NCBI RefSeq assembly: GCF_014696435.1
Contig: NZ_JACJQG010000015.1
Coordinates: 91,537 to 155,536, forward strand
DNA from: Calothrix anomala FACHB-343
GTDB lineage: Bacteria > Cyanobacteriota > Cyanobacteriia > Cyanobacteriales > Nostocaceae
DNA length: 64,000 nt
Reading direction: 5' to 3'
Shown here: one piece after another, positions 34,793-43,870 of the stretch
Numbering within the stretch: the stretch's first letter is position 1
Layout of the letters: each line of letters starts with the position of its first letter
The notes under the pieces: model-generated
Seen by the model: only the letters and a program-made list of their open reading frames with translations
Databases searched by the model: none
What the model was told of the DNA's origin: nothing
Made by a program: the position numbers and the translations under genes

Positions 34793-34975
34793 GGCATGGG
34801 GCATTGGGCATGGGGCATGGAGCATAGGGCATTGGGAAATAACAACTGACAACTGACAACTAACAAATGTACGGGCGGGTTCACAGATATCCTCAAATAT
34901 CCATAAGGATTTCCCATAAACCCGCCCCTACTAACAACTGACAAATGACAAATGACAAATGACAAATGACAAACT
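34775..34975. repeat. Heptad tracts and inverted-repeat element between two genes
   Basis: GGGCATG heptads (34778-34835) form the 3' end of the aminotransferase gene. AACTGAC heptads and a 63-bp GTACGGGCGGGTT...AACCCGCCCCTAC element (34869-34931) follow, then AATGACA heptads (about 34937-34974) that supply the start codon of the next gene. Confidence 0.85.
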
Positions 34976-35879
34976 TGCTATTCATCTTTACTCGTTACTG
35001 TGGCAAGAATATAGTGCCAGAGTAAGTTATGCTCGCACCTATCAGCAAATGATTACGGCGGCTGGTGGGACTGTAGCTAACGATCACATTGCTTTGCGGT
35101 CTTTACGTATGTCTATTAATACCCCAAAAGGTTTAGTTAACTTGGGGATTAACTATCTGGAACAATTAGCTACAGCTTTAGGTTACGTAGCCGCAGGGGA
35201 ATATACATTTCCGGAAACTCATTTGTATGCCCGTCATTATACTCATCCCCAGGAAGCAGAATTTGATTTACCTAAGTTATTTATCAGCGAGTTAATTGTT
35301 GAGGAATTACCGGAGAGAATTGTCCAACTTATTAAAAAAACAGTCTCTTCATTTCAGGAAGAACTGATATTTTCTCTAACTGATTCTCTACTAGAAAATA
35401 AAAACGTAGAAACAACTGCTCAAGAATTACACAAAATATTTACTCGTCCTTGGCTACCTCCGCAACGTTTGGTTGTGGAAGAAGTTAACGAAGTAACTCA
35501 ATATGGTGCTTGGGTATTGTTACATGGTTATGCTGTTAACCATTTTACAGGCTATGTGAATCGGCAAAATACACCAAAATATCCAGATATTGATGCTACT
35601 GTTAGCGGTTTAGTTAATCTGGGTGTACCGATGAAAGCGGAGATAGAAGGTAATATTGCTTGCGGTTTGCGACAAACTGCTACTCAAGCTGTTAAGGAAA
35701 TGGTTACGGTTTTAGATGATAACAGTGGTGCGGAAATTCAGATTCCTTGGACTTACGCTTATTATGAAATTGCCCAGCGTTATCCTGTAGAAATAGAACC
35801 GGGTAAATCTAGACTGTTTGATGCTTTTTTGGGTAAGAATGCCCAGCAATTATTTGAAATGACACGGGTTGACGGTTGA
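34959..35879 (+). CDS. DUF1338 protein, 2-oxoadipate dioxygenase/decarboxylase-like
   Basis: A 306-residue DUF1338 protein. The characterised member HglS converts 2-oxoadipate to D-2-hydroxyglutarate in bacterial lysine breakdown, using Fe(II) held by two His and one Glu. Here the ligands fit His43 (NDHIALR), His near 195 (GYAVNHFTGY) and Glu near 228 (KAEIEGNI). The adjacent aminotransferase could supply the 2-oxo acid. The only in-frame start is the ATG at 34959, part of an AATGACA heptad tract, and the last codons (TRVDG) are formed by TTGACGG heptads, so repeats bound the gene on both sides. No normal ribosome-binding site is visible. Substrate is inferred. Confidence 0.85.
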   Translation: MTNDKLAIHLYSLLWQEYSARVSYARTYQQMITAAGGTVANDHIALRSLRMSINTPKGLVNLGINYLEQLATALGYVAAGEYTFPETHLYARHYTHPQEAEFDLPKLFISELIVEELPERIVQLIKKTVSSFQEELIFSLTDSLLENKNVETTAQELHKIFTRPWLPPQRLVVEEVNEVTQYGAWVLLHGYAVNHFTGYVNRQNTPKYPDIDATVSGLVNLGVPMKAEIEGNIACGLRQTATQAVKEMVTVLDDNSGAEIQIPWTYAYYEIAQRYPVEIEPGKSRLFDAFLGKNAQQLFEMTRVDG

Positions 35880-35935
35880 CTGTTGACTGTTGACTGTTGA
35901 CTGCGCCGCACTGAGCCTGTCGAAGTGTTGACTAT
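35868..35935. repeat. TTGACTG heptad tract
   Basis: TTGACGG/TTGACTG heptads overlap the end of the DUF1338 gene, followed by CTGAGCCTGTCGAAGTG, another common repeat. The gap to 36448 also holds the inverted-repeat element at 35997 but no gene. Confidence 0.8.
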
Positions 35936-35996
35936 TGACGACAATAGATTCTGCAACTTACAGCAGTTTTCACCTATTTGAACCACATCTGTCGTA

Positions 35997-36094
35997 GTAG
36001 GGGCACGGCATCGACAATCTTTTGGTAAATACAATAATTTTACTGGTGCCGTGCCCCTACAGCGTGGTCTATTTACCTGAAAATAGCTGTAAAA
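35997..36094. mobile_element. MITE-like element, GTAGGGGCACGGCA family, copy 1
   Basis: Inverted ends GTAGGGGCACGGCA (35997-36010) and TGCCGTGCCCCTAC (36047-36060) enclose 36 bp. The match to the copy at 38538-38635 continues for about 34 bp beyond the right end (AGCGTGGT, TTTACCTGAAAATA). No ORF. Confidence 0.82.
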
Positions 36095-36448
36095 GCACAA
36101 TCAATAGCTTAACTCTCCTACAAACAATTTATATTTATTCACATCTATTGACCCTGAGCAAAGTCGCAGGGTCAAATTTTTTATCAATCTTAATGAGCAA
36201 GATAGTGATTGTTATCAAATCCAAAACAAAACTAGTAAAGATTGATTTTGATTATAAACTCGATGTAAATTACTATGATAATAGCTAAAATAGCGGTTTT
36301 TGCCCCAAGATGTCGATATTCTATAGTTTTTATGTGTACAGATAAATTCGTAGATTAGCTAAAAATCAATAGTTACAAAATATACCATTTTCTTTTTGTC
36401 GGTTTCCATGATTGACCAATTATCAGTTAAAAAAATAGAGGATGCAAA

Positions 36449-38494
36449 ATGAGTTTAATTGGGATAACGCTGCGGAATCGATATCAAATTTTTAAACAAT
36501 TGGGAGTTGGTGGATTTGGTGAGACTTACCTGGCTTATGATTTGGATTTACCTGACTACCCTACATGCGTAGTCAAGCATCTCAAACCTAAAAATGCAAA
36601 TCCGACGATTTTAGAAATTGCTCAAAAAAAGTTTGACCAAGAAGCAAAAATTTTATACAAACTTGGGAACGCACATCCGCAAATTCCCCAATTATTTGCC
36701 CATTTTCTGGAAAACGAAAAATTTTATTTAGTTCAAGAATACGTTGATGGGAATAACTTAACATCAGAAATTATTCCTGGTTACCGTCAAAGCGAAGCTG
36801 AAGTATTAAAACTTACCAAGGAAATCTTAGAAGTTTTAGCGTTTGTGCATCAACAAGGTATTATCCACCGAGATATCAAACCAATGAATTTAATGCGGCG
36901 CAAAGATGGGAAAATTGTACTGATTGACTTTGGCGCAGTTAAAGAAATTGGTGCTTTGCAAGTTAATCCTCAAGGTGAAAGTAGCCTGACAGTAGCAATT
37001 GGTACTCCTGGCTATATGCCTAGCGAACAACAGGCGCTTTATCCCCAGTTTAGTAGCGATATCTATGCAGTGGGGATTATTGCTTTTCAGGCTTTGACTG
37101 GGTTACAACCTCTCCAGCTACCACGAAATGTTAATGGTGAGATATGTTGTGCTTTGTTCCAAGGCACAGTTAATATCAGCCTTGGCTTTGCAGAATTTTT
37201 AGATAAAATGGTGCGCTATGACTATCGCCAGCGTTACCAAGATGCTACGGCAGCTTTGCAGGCTTTACAGCAACAGTTTAATATATCTCAGGCTCAAACA
37301 TTGGTGCCAGCGCCACCAACAGCTAGGCTAATTTCTTCTCAGTCTGGTGGTGAGGCTTCGATTTTCCAAAAAATTAGGCTATTCTTCCAAGATTTATTTA
37401 GTGAAAGTACACCGGATAATTCTTTTGCATCAACTGTTGCGATTACTCAGCCTGCTTTTAATTCTGCTGCTAAACAGATACATTTTGAACAGCCAGAAGG
37501 ACAGGTTAGTTTAGAATCAGCTTTTTATATAGAACGTCCACCGATTGAGAGTGACTGTTATGAAGAAATTTTACAATCAGGGGCGCTGATTCGGATTAAA
37601 GCTCCTCGACAAATGGGTAAAACTTCACTGTTAACGCGGATTCTTGATTGTGGAACAAAACAAGGTTATTCTGCTGCTTATTTAAACTTTCAATCAGCAG
37701 ATGCAGAATTTTTTACTAACTTAGATAAATTCTTGCAATGGTTTTGTGTGAGTATTGCTCAAGAATTGAATCTCCCAGATAAATTAAGAGAATATTGGCA
37801 AGGTGTTTTGGGTAGTAAAGACAAGTGTACCAACTACTTTCAAAGATACTTGCTTGCAGAAATTCCTCACCCGATTGTTTTAGGTTTAGATGAAGTCGAT
37901 CAAGTTTTTCAATATCCGCAAGTAGCCTCGGAATTTTTTGCATTGTTACGAGCTTGGCATGAAACTTCTAAGAATAAAGAAATTTGGAAAAAGCTGCGCT
38001 TGGCGATTGTTCATTCTAAGGAAGTGTATATTCCTTTAAATATTAATCAATCACCATTTAATGTGGGATTGCCAATTGAGTTACCAGAGTTTAATAAATT
38101 ACAGGTAGAGGATTTGCTGCAACGCCATGATTTACATTGGCATGAAGTAGAAATTCAGCAATTCATGGATATGTTAGGGGGACATCCATATTTGGTGAGA
38201 AAAGCTATTTATGAAATTGCTCGTGGCAGGATAAATTTATCACAATTATTACAAATTGCGCCTACAGAAGAAGGTTTTTACAGCGACCATTTACGCAGAC
38301 ATTTATCGAATTTACAGGAGGATATTAACTTAGCTAGTGCGATGAAACAAGTAGTTGCAGCTAGTAGTTCAGTACGCATAGATTCTGGTTTGGCATTTAA
38401 ATTACGCAGTATGGGATTGGTGAAATTTCAGGTGAATAATGTTATTTCTTCCTGTGAGTTGTATCGTCAGTATTTTGATGAGCATTTGGGGTGA
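36449..38494 (+). CDS. Ser/Thr protein kinase fused to AAA_35-type ATPase
   Basis: A 681-residue cytosolic fusion. The kinase (about 1-290) has a Gly loop (LGVGGFGETYLAYD), the Lys in CVVKHL, IIHRDIKPMNLM, LIDFGAVKE and GTPGYMPSEQ, a complete active set. A linker precedes an AAA-like STAND ATPase (about 345-680) with Walker A APRQMGKTSL (near 386), Walker B IVLGLDEVDQV (near 476) and the GGHPYLVRKAIYEIA sensor-like motif. It probably couples phosphorylation to a nucleotide-gated switch; cyanobacteria use such proteins in signalling and possibly in defence, but no target is known. The neighbour downstream carries a second AAA_35 domain. The last ~40 codons and stop are duplicated at 38631-38756. 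Confidence 0.87.
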   Translation: MSLIGITLRNRYQIFKQLGVGGFGETYLAYDLDLPDYPTCVVKHLKPKNANPTILEIAQKKFDQEAKILYKLGNAHPQIPQLFAHFLENEKFYLVQEYVDGNNLTSEIIPGYRQSEAEVLKLTKEILEVLAFVHQQGIIHRDIKPMNLMRRKDGKIVLIDFGAVKEIGALQVNPQGESSLTVAIGTPGYMPSEQQALYPQFSSDIYAVGIIAFQALTGLQPLQLPRNVNGEICCALFQGTVNISLGFAEFLDKMVRYDYRQRYQDATAALQALQQQFNISQAQTLVPAPPTARLISSQSGGEASIFQKIRLFFQDLFSESTPDNSFASTVAITQPAFNSAAKQIHFEQPEGQVSLESAFYIERPPIESDCYEEILQSGALIRIKAPRQMGKTSLLTRILDCGTKQGYSAAYLNFQSADAEFFTNLDKFLQWFCVSIAQELNLPDKLREYWQGVLGSKDKCTNYFQRYLLAEIPHPIVLGLDEVDQVFQYPQVASEFFALLRAWHETSKNKEIWKKLRLAIVHSKEVYIPLNINQSPFNVGLPIELPEFNKLQVEDLLQRHDLHWHEVEIQQFMDMLGGHPYLVRKAIYEIARGRINLSQLLQIAPTEEGFYSDHLRRHLSNLQEDINLASAMKQVVAASSSVRIDSGLAFKLRSMGLVKFQVNNVISSCELYRQYFDEHLG

Positions 38495-38756
38495 ATTTAT
38501 GAGGATGTCTAAAAATTTTGTAGTATGTAGTTGGGTCGTAGGGGCACGGCACCGACAATCTTTTCGTACATACAATAATTTTACTGGTGCCGTGCCCCTA
38601 CAGCGTGGTTTATTTACCTGAAAATATCTGTAAATTATTCAGTATGGGGTTGGTGAAATTTCAGGTGAATAATGTTATTTCTTCGTGTGAGTTGTATCGT
38701 CAGTATTTTGATGAGCATTTGGGGTGAATTTATGAGGATGTCTAAAAAGTTTGTAG
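38398..38756. repeat. Duplicated 3' end of the kinase gene split by a MITE-like element
   Basis: About 116-125 bp covering the end of the kinase-AAA gene and its 3' flank (38398-38522) recur at 38631-38756 with few changes (for example CCTGTGAG to CGTGTGAG). Between them lies the second GTAGGGGCACGGC element (38538-38635). Confidence 0.88.
38538..38635. mobile_element. MITE-like element, GTAGGGGCACGGCA family, copy 2
   Basis: Inverted ends GTAGGGGCACGGCACC and GGTGCCGTGCCCCTAC (38538-38601), plus the same right-hand flank as the copy at 35997. It sits exactly between the two copies of the duplicated gene end. Confidence 0.82.
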
Positions 38757-38844
38757 GTTGACATTTTGACAAATGTTGGGTTTCGTTCCTCAACCCAACC
38801 TACAGCTAATGCAAAATTTTAAACAAAAGTTGAGATATAACTAA

Positions 38845-40863
38845 ATGAATGCCATACCCCGCCCATCTTACGAATATCAAGTAGGGGGCAGTTTACCAGT
38901 TAATGCCCCAACTTATGTGCAACGACAAGCAGATATTGAACTTTACCAAGCATTAAAAGCGGGAGAGTTTTGTTATGTGCTGAATTCGCGGCAAATGGGT
39001 AAGTCGAGTTTGCGGGTACAGACGATGCAACGATTGCAAGCAGAGGGTATTGCCTGTGCTGATATTGATATTACAGGAATTGGCACTGCTGATATCACTT
39101 CTGAACAATGGTATGCAGGGGTGATTAATGGCATTATTAACAGTCTCCATCTTTACGATAGCTTTGATTTAGATGATTGGTGGACTAGTCACAGTTCATT
39201 GTCTTCTGTTAACCGATTTAGCGAGTTTATTGAAAGAGTTCTGCTTAATTCAATTTCACAAAAGATTGTGATTTTTGTTGATGAAATTGACAGCGTATTG
39301 AGTCTGGGATTTAATATTGATGATTTTTTTGCGTTAATTAGAAAGTTTTATAACAGTCGCGCAACTCAGCCAGAATATCAAAGGTTGAGTTTTGCTTTAT
39401 TTGGAGTGGCGACTCCCTCAGATTTAATTCAAGATAGGCAACGTACACCATTTAATATTGGTAGGGCAATTGAACTGACTGGTTTTAAGTTACAAGAAGC
39501 CCAACCATTAGCTGGGGGTTTGGCGACGAAAAGTAAAAATCCCAAGTTGGTAATGGAAGCCATTTTAGAGTGGACAGGGGGACAACCATTTCTTACTCAA
39601 AAAATTTGTAAATTAATTCTGAATCATGATTCTCCCATTCCAGAGGATAGGGTGGCGGCGTGGGTAGAGGAATTGGTGCAAACCAAAGTAATTTCTAATT
39701 GGGAATCGCAGGATGAACCAGAGCATTTAAAGACAATTCGCGATCGGATTTTACGCAGTGGTGGACAGCGTACAGGTAGATTGTTAGGGTTATATCAGCA
39801 AATTTTGCAACAGGAAGAAATTGCAGATAATAATAGTTTAGAGCAAACTCAATTGCGGCTTTCGGGATTGGTCGTCAGGCGCAAGGGCAAGCTGGGAGTT
39901 TATAACCGGATATATGCTGCTGTGTTTAACCTGAATTGGCTGGAAAAAGCACTGGCTGATTTACGCCCCTATGGAGAAGCACTAAAAGCTTGGGTAGATT
40001 CAGGTTATCAAGATGAATCGCGTTTATTGCGAGGGCAAGCTTTGCGGGATGCCTTAGCTTGGGCAAGTGATAAAAGTTTGATTGATGAAGATTATAAGTT
40101 TTTAGCTGCTAGCGAAAGAATAGATAAAAGAGAAATTGAAATTGCTTTAGAAGTTAAAGAAGAAGAAGGAAGGATATTAGCACAAGCGAATGAGACTTTA
40201 AATAAAGCGCAAACAAAAGCCAAGCAACAAATTCGCATTGGTACAATTCTTTTAGCTGTGTCGATAGTTGGAGCAATTATTGCTGGAATATTTGCAGCTA
40301 GTGCAATTAAGCAAGCACAAGAAGCCCAGGAAGGTACAAAGCTGGAACAAACAGGAGTTTCAGCATTAAACCAGTTTGAGAAACAAAATCAAGAACTAGA
40401 TGCTTTAGTTGCGGCTATGGATGGGGGACAAAGGTTACAAGAACTGGTGAAAGATGGACGACCTTTAGACCTATACCCCGCTAGTAGCCCGATTTTGGCT
40501 TTGCAAACAATTGTTGATAATATCCGCGAACGGGTGCAACTTAAAGGGCATCAAGGTTCGGTGAACAGCGCCAGCTTTAGCCCGGATGGACAGCGCATCG
40601 TCACTGCATCAGATGACAAAATTGCCAAGGTGTGGGACAGCAATGGCAAGTTGCTCGCTGACCTCAAAGGGCATCAAGATTTGGTCAGCAGCGCCAGCTT
40701 TAGCCCGGATGGACAGCGCATCCTCACTGCATCAGATGACAACACCGCCAAGGTGTGGCGGGTTGGTGGGTTGGATGATTTGCTGGCGCGGGGTTGCGAC
40801 TGGCTGCAAGATTATTTTGTCACCCATCCTGAGGTGCGGGAGAGGTTGAAGGTGTGTCGGTGA
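38845..40863 (+). CDS. AAA_35 ATPase with membrane segment and two WD40 repeats
   Basis: 672 residues. An AAA_35 domain (about 15-330) with Walker [12 protein letters not shown] (near 50), Walker [13 protein letters not shown] (near 145) and [14 protein letters not shown]; a winged-helix-like region (330-420); a coiled coil; one membrane helix (about 463-488, [21 protein letters not shown]); a helical stalk; two WD40 repeats of 41 residues (from about 567); and a C-terminal tail ([15 protein letters not shown]) typical of cyanobacterial WD40-STAND proteins. Relatives usually carry ten or more WD40 units, since a propeller needs about seven, so this looks like a contracted array. The two units are nearly identical in DNA. 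Likely a signal-sensing switch protein. Confidence 0.83.
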   Translation: MNAIPRPSYEYQVGGSLPVNAPTYVQRQADIELYQALKAGEFCYVLNSRQMGKSSLRVQTMQRLQAEGIACADIDITGIGTADITSEQWYAGVINGIINSLHLYDSFDLDDWWTSHSSLSSVNRFSEFIERVLLNSISQKIVIFVDEIDSVLSLGFNIDDFFALIRKFYNSRATQPEYQRLSFALFGVATPSDLIQDRQRTPFNIGRAIELTGFKLQEAQPLAGGLATKSKNPKLVMEAILEWTGGQPFLTQKICKLILNHDSPIPEDRVAAWVEELVQTKVISNWESQDEPEHLKTIRDRILRSGGQRTGRLLGLYQQILQQEEIADNNSLEQTQLRLSGLVVRRKGKLGVYNRIYAAVFNLNWLEKALADLRPYGEALKAWVDSGYQDESRLLRGQALRDALAWASDKSLIDEDYKFLAASERIDKREIEIALEVKEEEGRILAQANETLNKAQTKAKQQIRIGTILLAVSIVGAIIAGIFAASAIKQAQEAQEGTKLEQTGVSALNQFEKQNQELDALVAAMDGGQRLQELVKDGRPLDLYPASSPILALQTIVDNIRERVQLKGHQGSVNSASFSPDGQRIVTASDDKIAKVWDSNGKLLADLKGHQDLVSSASFSPDGQRILTASDDNTAKVWRVGGLDDLLARGCDWLQDYFVTHPEVRERLKVCR

Positions 40864-40897
40864 GGGTTGTTGACGGTTGACGGTTGACGGTTGACTG
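40862..40897. repeat. TTGACGG heptad tract
   Basis: Four to five TTGACGG heptads directly after the AAA-WD40 stop codon. Confidence 0.8.
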
Positions 40898-40996
40898 TTT
40901 TTATTAGTAGTTAGGCAATTTAGACGCGCATTAGCTTAGGGCTGGGGGTTGTCTGTTTGTGATGGGGCGATCGCTTTTAGTTTTGTGTTAAAAATG

Positions 40997-41097
40997 ATAC
41001 TGATTTAAATATTGTTTGCGGTATATCAATATAATCTAGAGGGCATGGCGGTGCCAGTGCCCCTACCATGTTTGGCATTCTTTTTTAAAATTGGTAT
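40997..41097. mobile_element. MITE-like element, ACCAATTT/AAATTGGT family (copy C)
   Basis: A roughly 100-bp element ending in AAAATTGGTAT, with the internal TCTAGAGGGCATGGCGGTG, CCAGTGCCCCTAC and GCATTCTTTTTT landmarks of the family. The left end (ATACTGATTTAAAT) is partly diverged. Confidence 0.75.
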
Positions 41098-41155
41098 GGC
41101 AATTAAGGGCAATTTGCTATAAATAGCAAGTTCTCGCAGTCGTTTTGATTGGCTT

Positions 41156-41344
41156 CAATGTTGTGTTGATTGCAATCAATGTTGCGTTGATTGTCGTCAA
41201 TGTTGTGCTGATTGCAATCAATGTTGCGTTGATTGTCGTCAATGTTGTGTTGATTGCAATCAATGTTGTGTTGATTGTCGTCAATGTTGTGTTGATTGCA
41301 ATCAATGTTGCGTTGATTGTCGTCAATGTTGTGTTGATTGCAAT
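41156..41344. repeat. 21-bp tandem array, nine units in alternating types
   Basis: Nine 21-bp units alternate between CAATGTTGTGTTGATTGCAAT and CAATGTTGCGTTGATTGTCGT types, giving a 42-bp higher-order period. Both strands are open in one frame (repeating NVVLIAI on plus, NQHNIDD on minus), as expected for a repeat whose unit is a multiple of three. No ribosome-binding site or non-repeat coding context; considered non-coding. Confidence 0.9.
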
Positions 41345-41687
41345 CGATATCGAGGTGTGATGTGTCAGACAAGGGACTGCGCACCCATTGCATTAAAGTG
41401 CGATCGCATTATTGCTGCACATTAACGCCCGCAGGAGTAGCCACGCACCTTATTCTCTGCTTTGGTGCGTTGCGCTACGCGACAACACACCCTACGTCTA
41501 GGTCTTTGTGTTTAAGCATTTTTGGGCTGCGAGATTCAGCTACTATATTGAATTTATTCGCCATATTCTATTCCCCATACTCAAAAACTCAATCTACTTG
41601 GGGGTGGAGTTTTTCATTTTAAATTTATTTATAAATACTCCCTAAGAAGGAAGCTAAAATTTAAAAATTAATTTTATCCACACTCTA

Positions 41688-41788
41688 ATACCAATTTCAA
41701 TAATCTTTGCGACACATCAAAATATTCTAGAGGGCATGGCAGTGCCAGTGCCCCTACAATCTGTCGCATTCTTTTCTCCCATTGGTAT
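41688..41788. mobile_element. MITE-like element, ACCAATTT/AAATTGGT family (copy D)
   Basis: Bounded by ATACCAATTT and ATTGGTAT, with TTCTAGAGGGCATGGCAGTG, CCAGTGCCCCTAC and GCATTCTTTT inside. Best-preserved copy of the family in this window. Confidence 0.8.
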
Positions 41789-42017
41789 AACCTAGCGTTT
41801 TTGCTGCCATTTCTTGTAACTGAATTGTTTAGATTTCGCTCACAAAAAAATTTTTATAATCTTATATTTGTTTATGTTAAGTTATGCATCAAAATCTTAA
41901 ATTAACTATGTTAACAGCTAAATAATCAGCTATTTTTTGTGGTGAAAAATACAAAACTCCATCCACGGATCGGAGTTTTTGGACATGGGGAATCGGGTAT
42001 GGGAAAGAACATACCAA

Positions 42018-42050
42018 TGCCCAATGCCCAATGCCCAATGCCCAATGCCC
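42018..42050. repeat. AATGCCC heptad tract
   Basis: Five AATGCCC heptads about 120 bp upstream of the radical SAM gene. The whole gap 40864-42171 is a repeat collection (this tract, two MITEs, the 21-bp array) with no credible gene. Confidence 0.8.
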
Positions 42051-42171
42051 CAAGCGGCGGGGCAGTTGTCCCTCTCCACCCACAAGAGTATGCAGTTTCC
42101 CGCCGCTTTCAAAGTTTGAGCGATCGCCTGGATATTGAATTCGCAAACTGTTTCGCCCAAGAGTGCCAATT

Positions 42172-43770
42172 ATGACACAGCAAAATAACTCTGCGTTTAT
42201 CTCTCATTCTGCAACCTCGACTATGGCAAACAAAAAGCGTCCGACTATTGGATTGATTGAACCGCCAGCTACGGGATTATACGATGCAGCCGGTAAAAAT
42301 TGGACTTCTTTATATAGACATCGTTCGTTAATCAGCAAGCAAGTTTTAATTGCTGATTTACAAGCAGGTGGATTTGATGCGCGCTTAGTCAACCTCAGAG
42401 ATGACAATTATAGCGAAGACTTTGGCGAGATTGACTGGAAAGGAATGACTCTGCGGAAAACCTACGTCGGAGGTAAAATTTCTACTCTTGACCCGGAAGC
42501 TTACGATGCTTGGGGTATTACAGTCAATTTCTCCCAAGATCGTCAAGTCAGTTGTATGGTGATTGAGCATTTAGCAAAAGGCGATCGCCCCATTGTTGTG
42601 GGTGGTTCGGATGCGCTAGCGGAACCGCAGCATTACTTCAAAGCTGGCGCAACCGCAGTGGTTCAAGATAAATCGGGGGGCGCAAATTGGGCGATTTTCG
42701 ATTATGTACTCGGAAAAACTCCACGGGAAGAACTCACAGGGGTGATTCTCGCAGATGGTAAACAGTATGCGCGAAAAACTAAAGCTAAAAGTCCTGATGA
42801 GTGGGCGCTACCTTCATTAGAAGTGGCGCAAGAATGTTTAGGAACGCTTCCCAATGTGCAGGGATTTGTACCTGTTGGTTCTTTGGTTGCAGATATTGGA
42901 TGCGATCGCACCTGCGATTTTTGCATGACACCTACCTATGGTACTGGTTTTCGCAGAATGTCGCCAGAAACATCCTTAAAATGGTTAGAAATTCAGAAAC
43001 AGGTGGGGGCGCGTTCAATTAATATCGGTTCCGATCAATTTCTCGCCCGCGTACTGTTTCCCGGAGGACGAGAAGAAATCCTCGCAATTACCAATGGTGC
43101 GCGGGAAATGGGAATCACTCTCATGTGGCCGAATGGTTTGGAACTGCGGAAAACTACTCTTGGTGCTGGGCGCAACTATGATAGCACCGACCTCAGACCG
43201 GATGAAGAACTAATTGAAGCTTTGTTTGGCTGGGATGGGAAAGTGGGTTGTCCTTTGGCTTATATTCCGGCGGAACGTCCGGTTTTTGGCCGAGAAGCGT
43301 ACAAAAAGCTGGTACCTTGGCAAGAGCATTGTGAATTGATGAAAGCTGTAGTCAGAACCGGTGTACCTGTGGTGACTTATGGCATTATTATTGGGCTACC
43401 TGATGATGACCATGAGGACTTGCTACGTCTGGAGGAAGCGATTACAGAACTGGTGGATGAATTGGTAAAGATTAATCCCAAGTTGGAATTTCAAACTTCT
43501 TGTTACAGTATTATTCCTTTACCTGGAACTCCCCAATCTTTTAATTTACGCAAAACCGGAATGCTCCAGTTTGAAGATACTTGTCTTTGGGGAGTATGGA
43601 CGACTACTTCTAATACTCGTCATCTTACTTACGAGCAGGTTTCTGATTGGCAAATTCGTCTGTCTAATATTCGCAAAGCGCCGGCGGAATTTACTAACTA
43701 TAACGGGGAATATTCAGCAATGGTAAGTACGGCTTCCTCGAATGACTCGAAGATTGTGTTGGAAAGGTGA
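42172..43770 (+). CDS. B12-binding-type radical SAM protein
   Basis: About 532 residues. The N-terminal part (about 20-190) resembles a cobalamin-binding Rossmann domain of the BchE/P-methylase class (IGLIEPPATGLYDAAGKNW, then GGSDALAEPQHYFKAGATAVV), although the classical DxHxxG motif is not obvious. The radical SAM cluster motif is DRTCDFCMTP with Cys at about 244, 248 and 251 (CX3CX2C), followed by a barrel that includes SINIGSDQFLAR and GIIIGLPDDDHEDLL. The start may be the GTG at 42163, the ATG at 42172 or the ATG at 42223; 42172 is used. Substrate unknown. It lies beside the tyrosine-degradation cluster with the unknown gene converging on it, but membership in that pathway is unproven. 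Confidence 0.82.
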   Translation: MTQQNNSAFISHSATSTMANKKRPTIGLIEPPATGLYDAAGKNWTSLYRHRSLISKQVLIADLQAGGFDARLVNLRDDNYSEDFGEIDWKGMTLRKTYVGGKISTLDPEAYDAWGITVNFSQDRQVSCMVIEHLAKGDRPIVVGGSDALAEPQHYFKAGATAVVQDKSGGANWAIFDYVLGKTPREELTGVILADGKQYARKTKAKSPDEWALPSLEVAQECLGTLPNVQGFVPVGSLVADIGCDRTCDFCMTPTYGTGFRRMSPETSLKWLEIQKQVGARSINIGSDQFLARVLFPGGREEILAITNGAREMGITLMWPNGLELRKTTLGAGRNYDSTDLRPDEELIEALFGWDGKVGCPLAYIPAERPVFGREAYKKLVPWQEHCELMKAVVRTGVPVVTYGIIIGLPDDDHEDLLRLEEAITELVDELVKINPKLEFQTSCYSIIPLPGTPQSFNLRKTGMLQFEDTCLWGVWTTTSNTRHLTYEQVSDWQIRLSNIRKAPAEFTNYNGEYSAMVSTASSNDSKIVLER

Positions 43771-43774
43771 ATTT

Positions 43775-43850
43775 TTAACGCATAGGCGCTTCGCCTTCCC
43801 GCAGGGTAGGGGCGCTAAGGTAAACGCGGAGGTACGCGGAGGATGAGTTA
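43775..43850. repeat. Palindromic interspersed repeat
   Basis: GCATAGGCGCTTCGCC, TTCCCGCAGGGTAGG and CGCGGAGGTACGCGGAGG units: small GC-rich repeats typical of the genus. A related copy in the other orientation lies at about 49545-49580. Confidence 0.55.
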
Positions 43851-43870
43851 GGGGTTGATGAACTGTTTTG

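Noticed and set aside
36022-36288. 88-residue ORF after the MITE-like element
   Set aside because: It begins inside the repeat, has no ribosome-binding site and no recognisable domain.
41103-41393. Repetitive ORFs on both strands across the 21-bp array
   Set aside because: Open frames follow from the 21-bp period; there is no ribosome-binding site and no non-repeat coding sequence.
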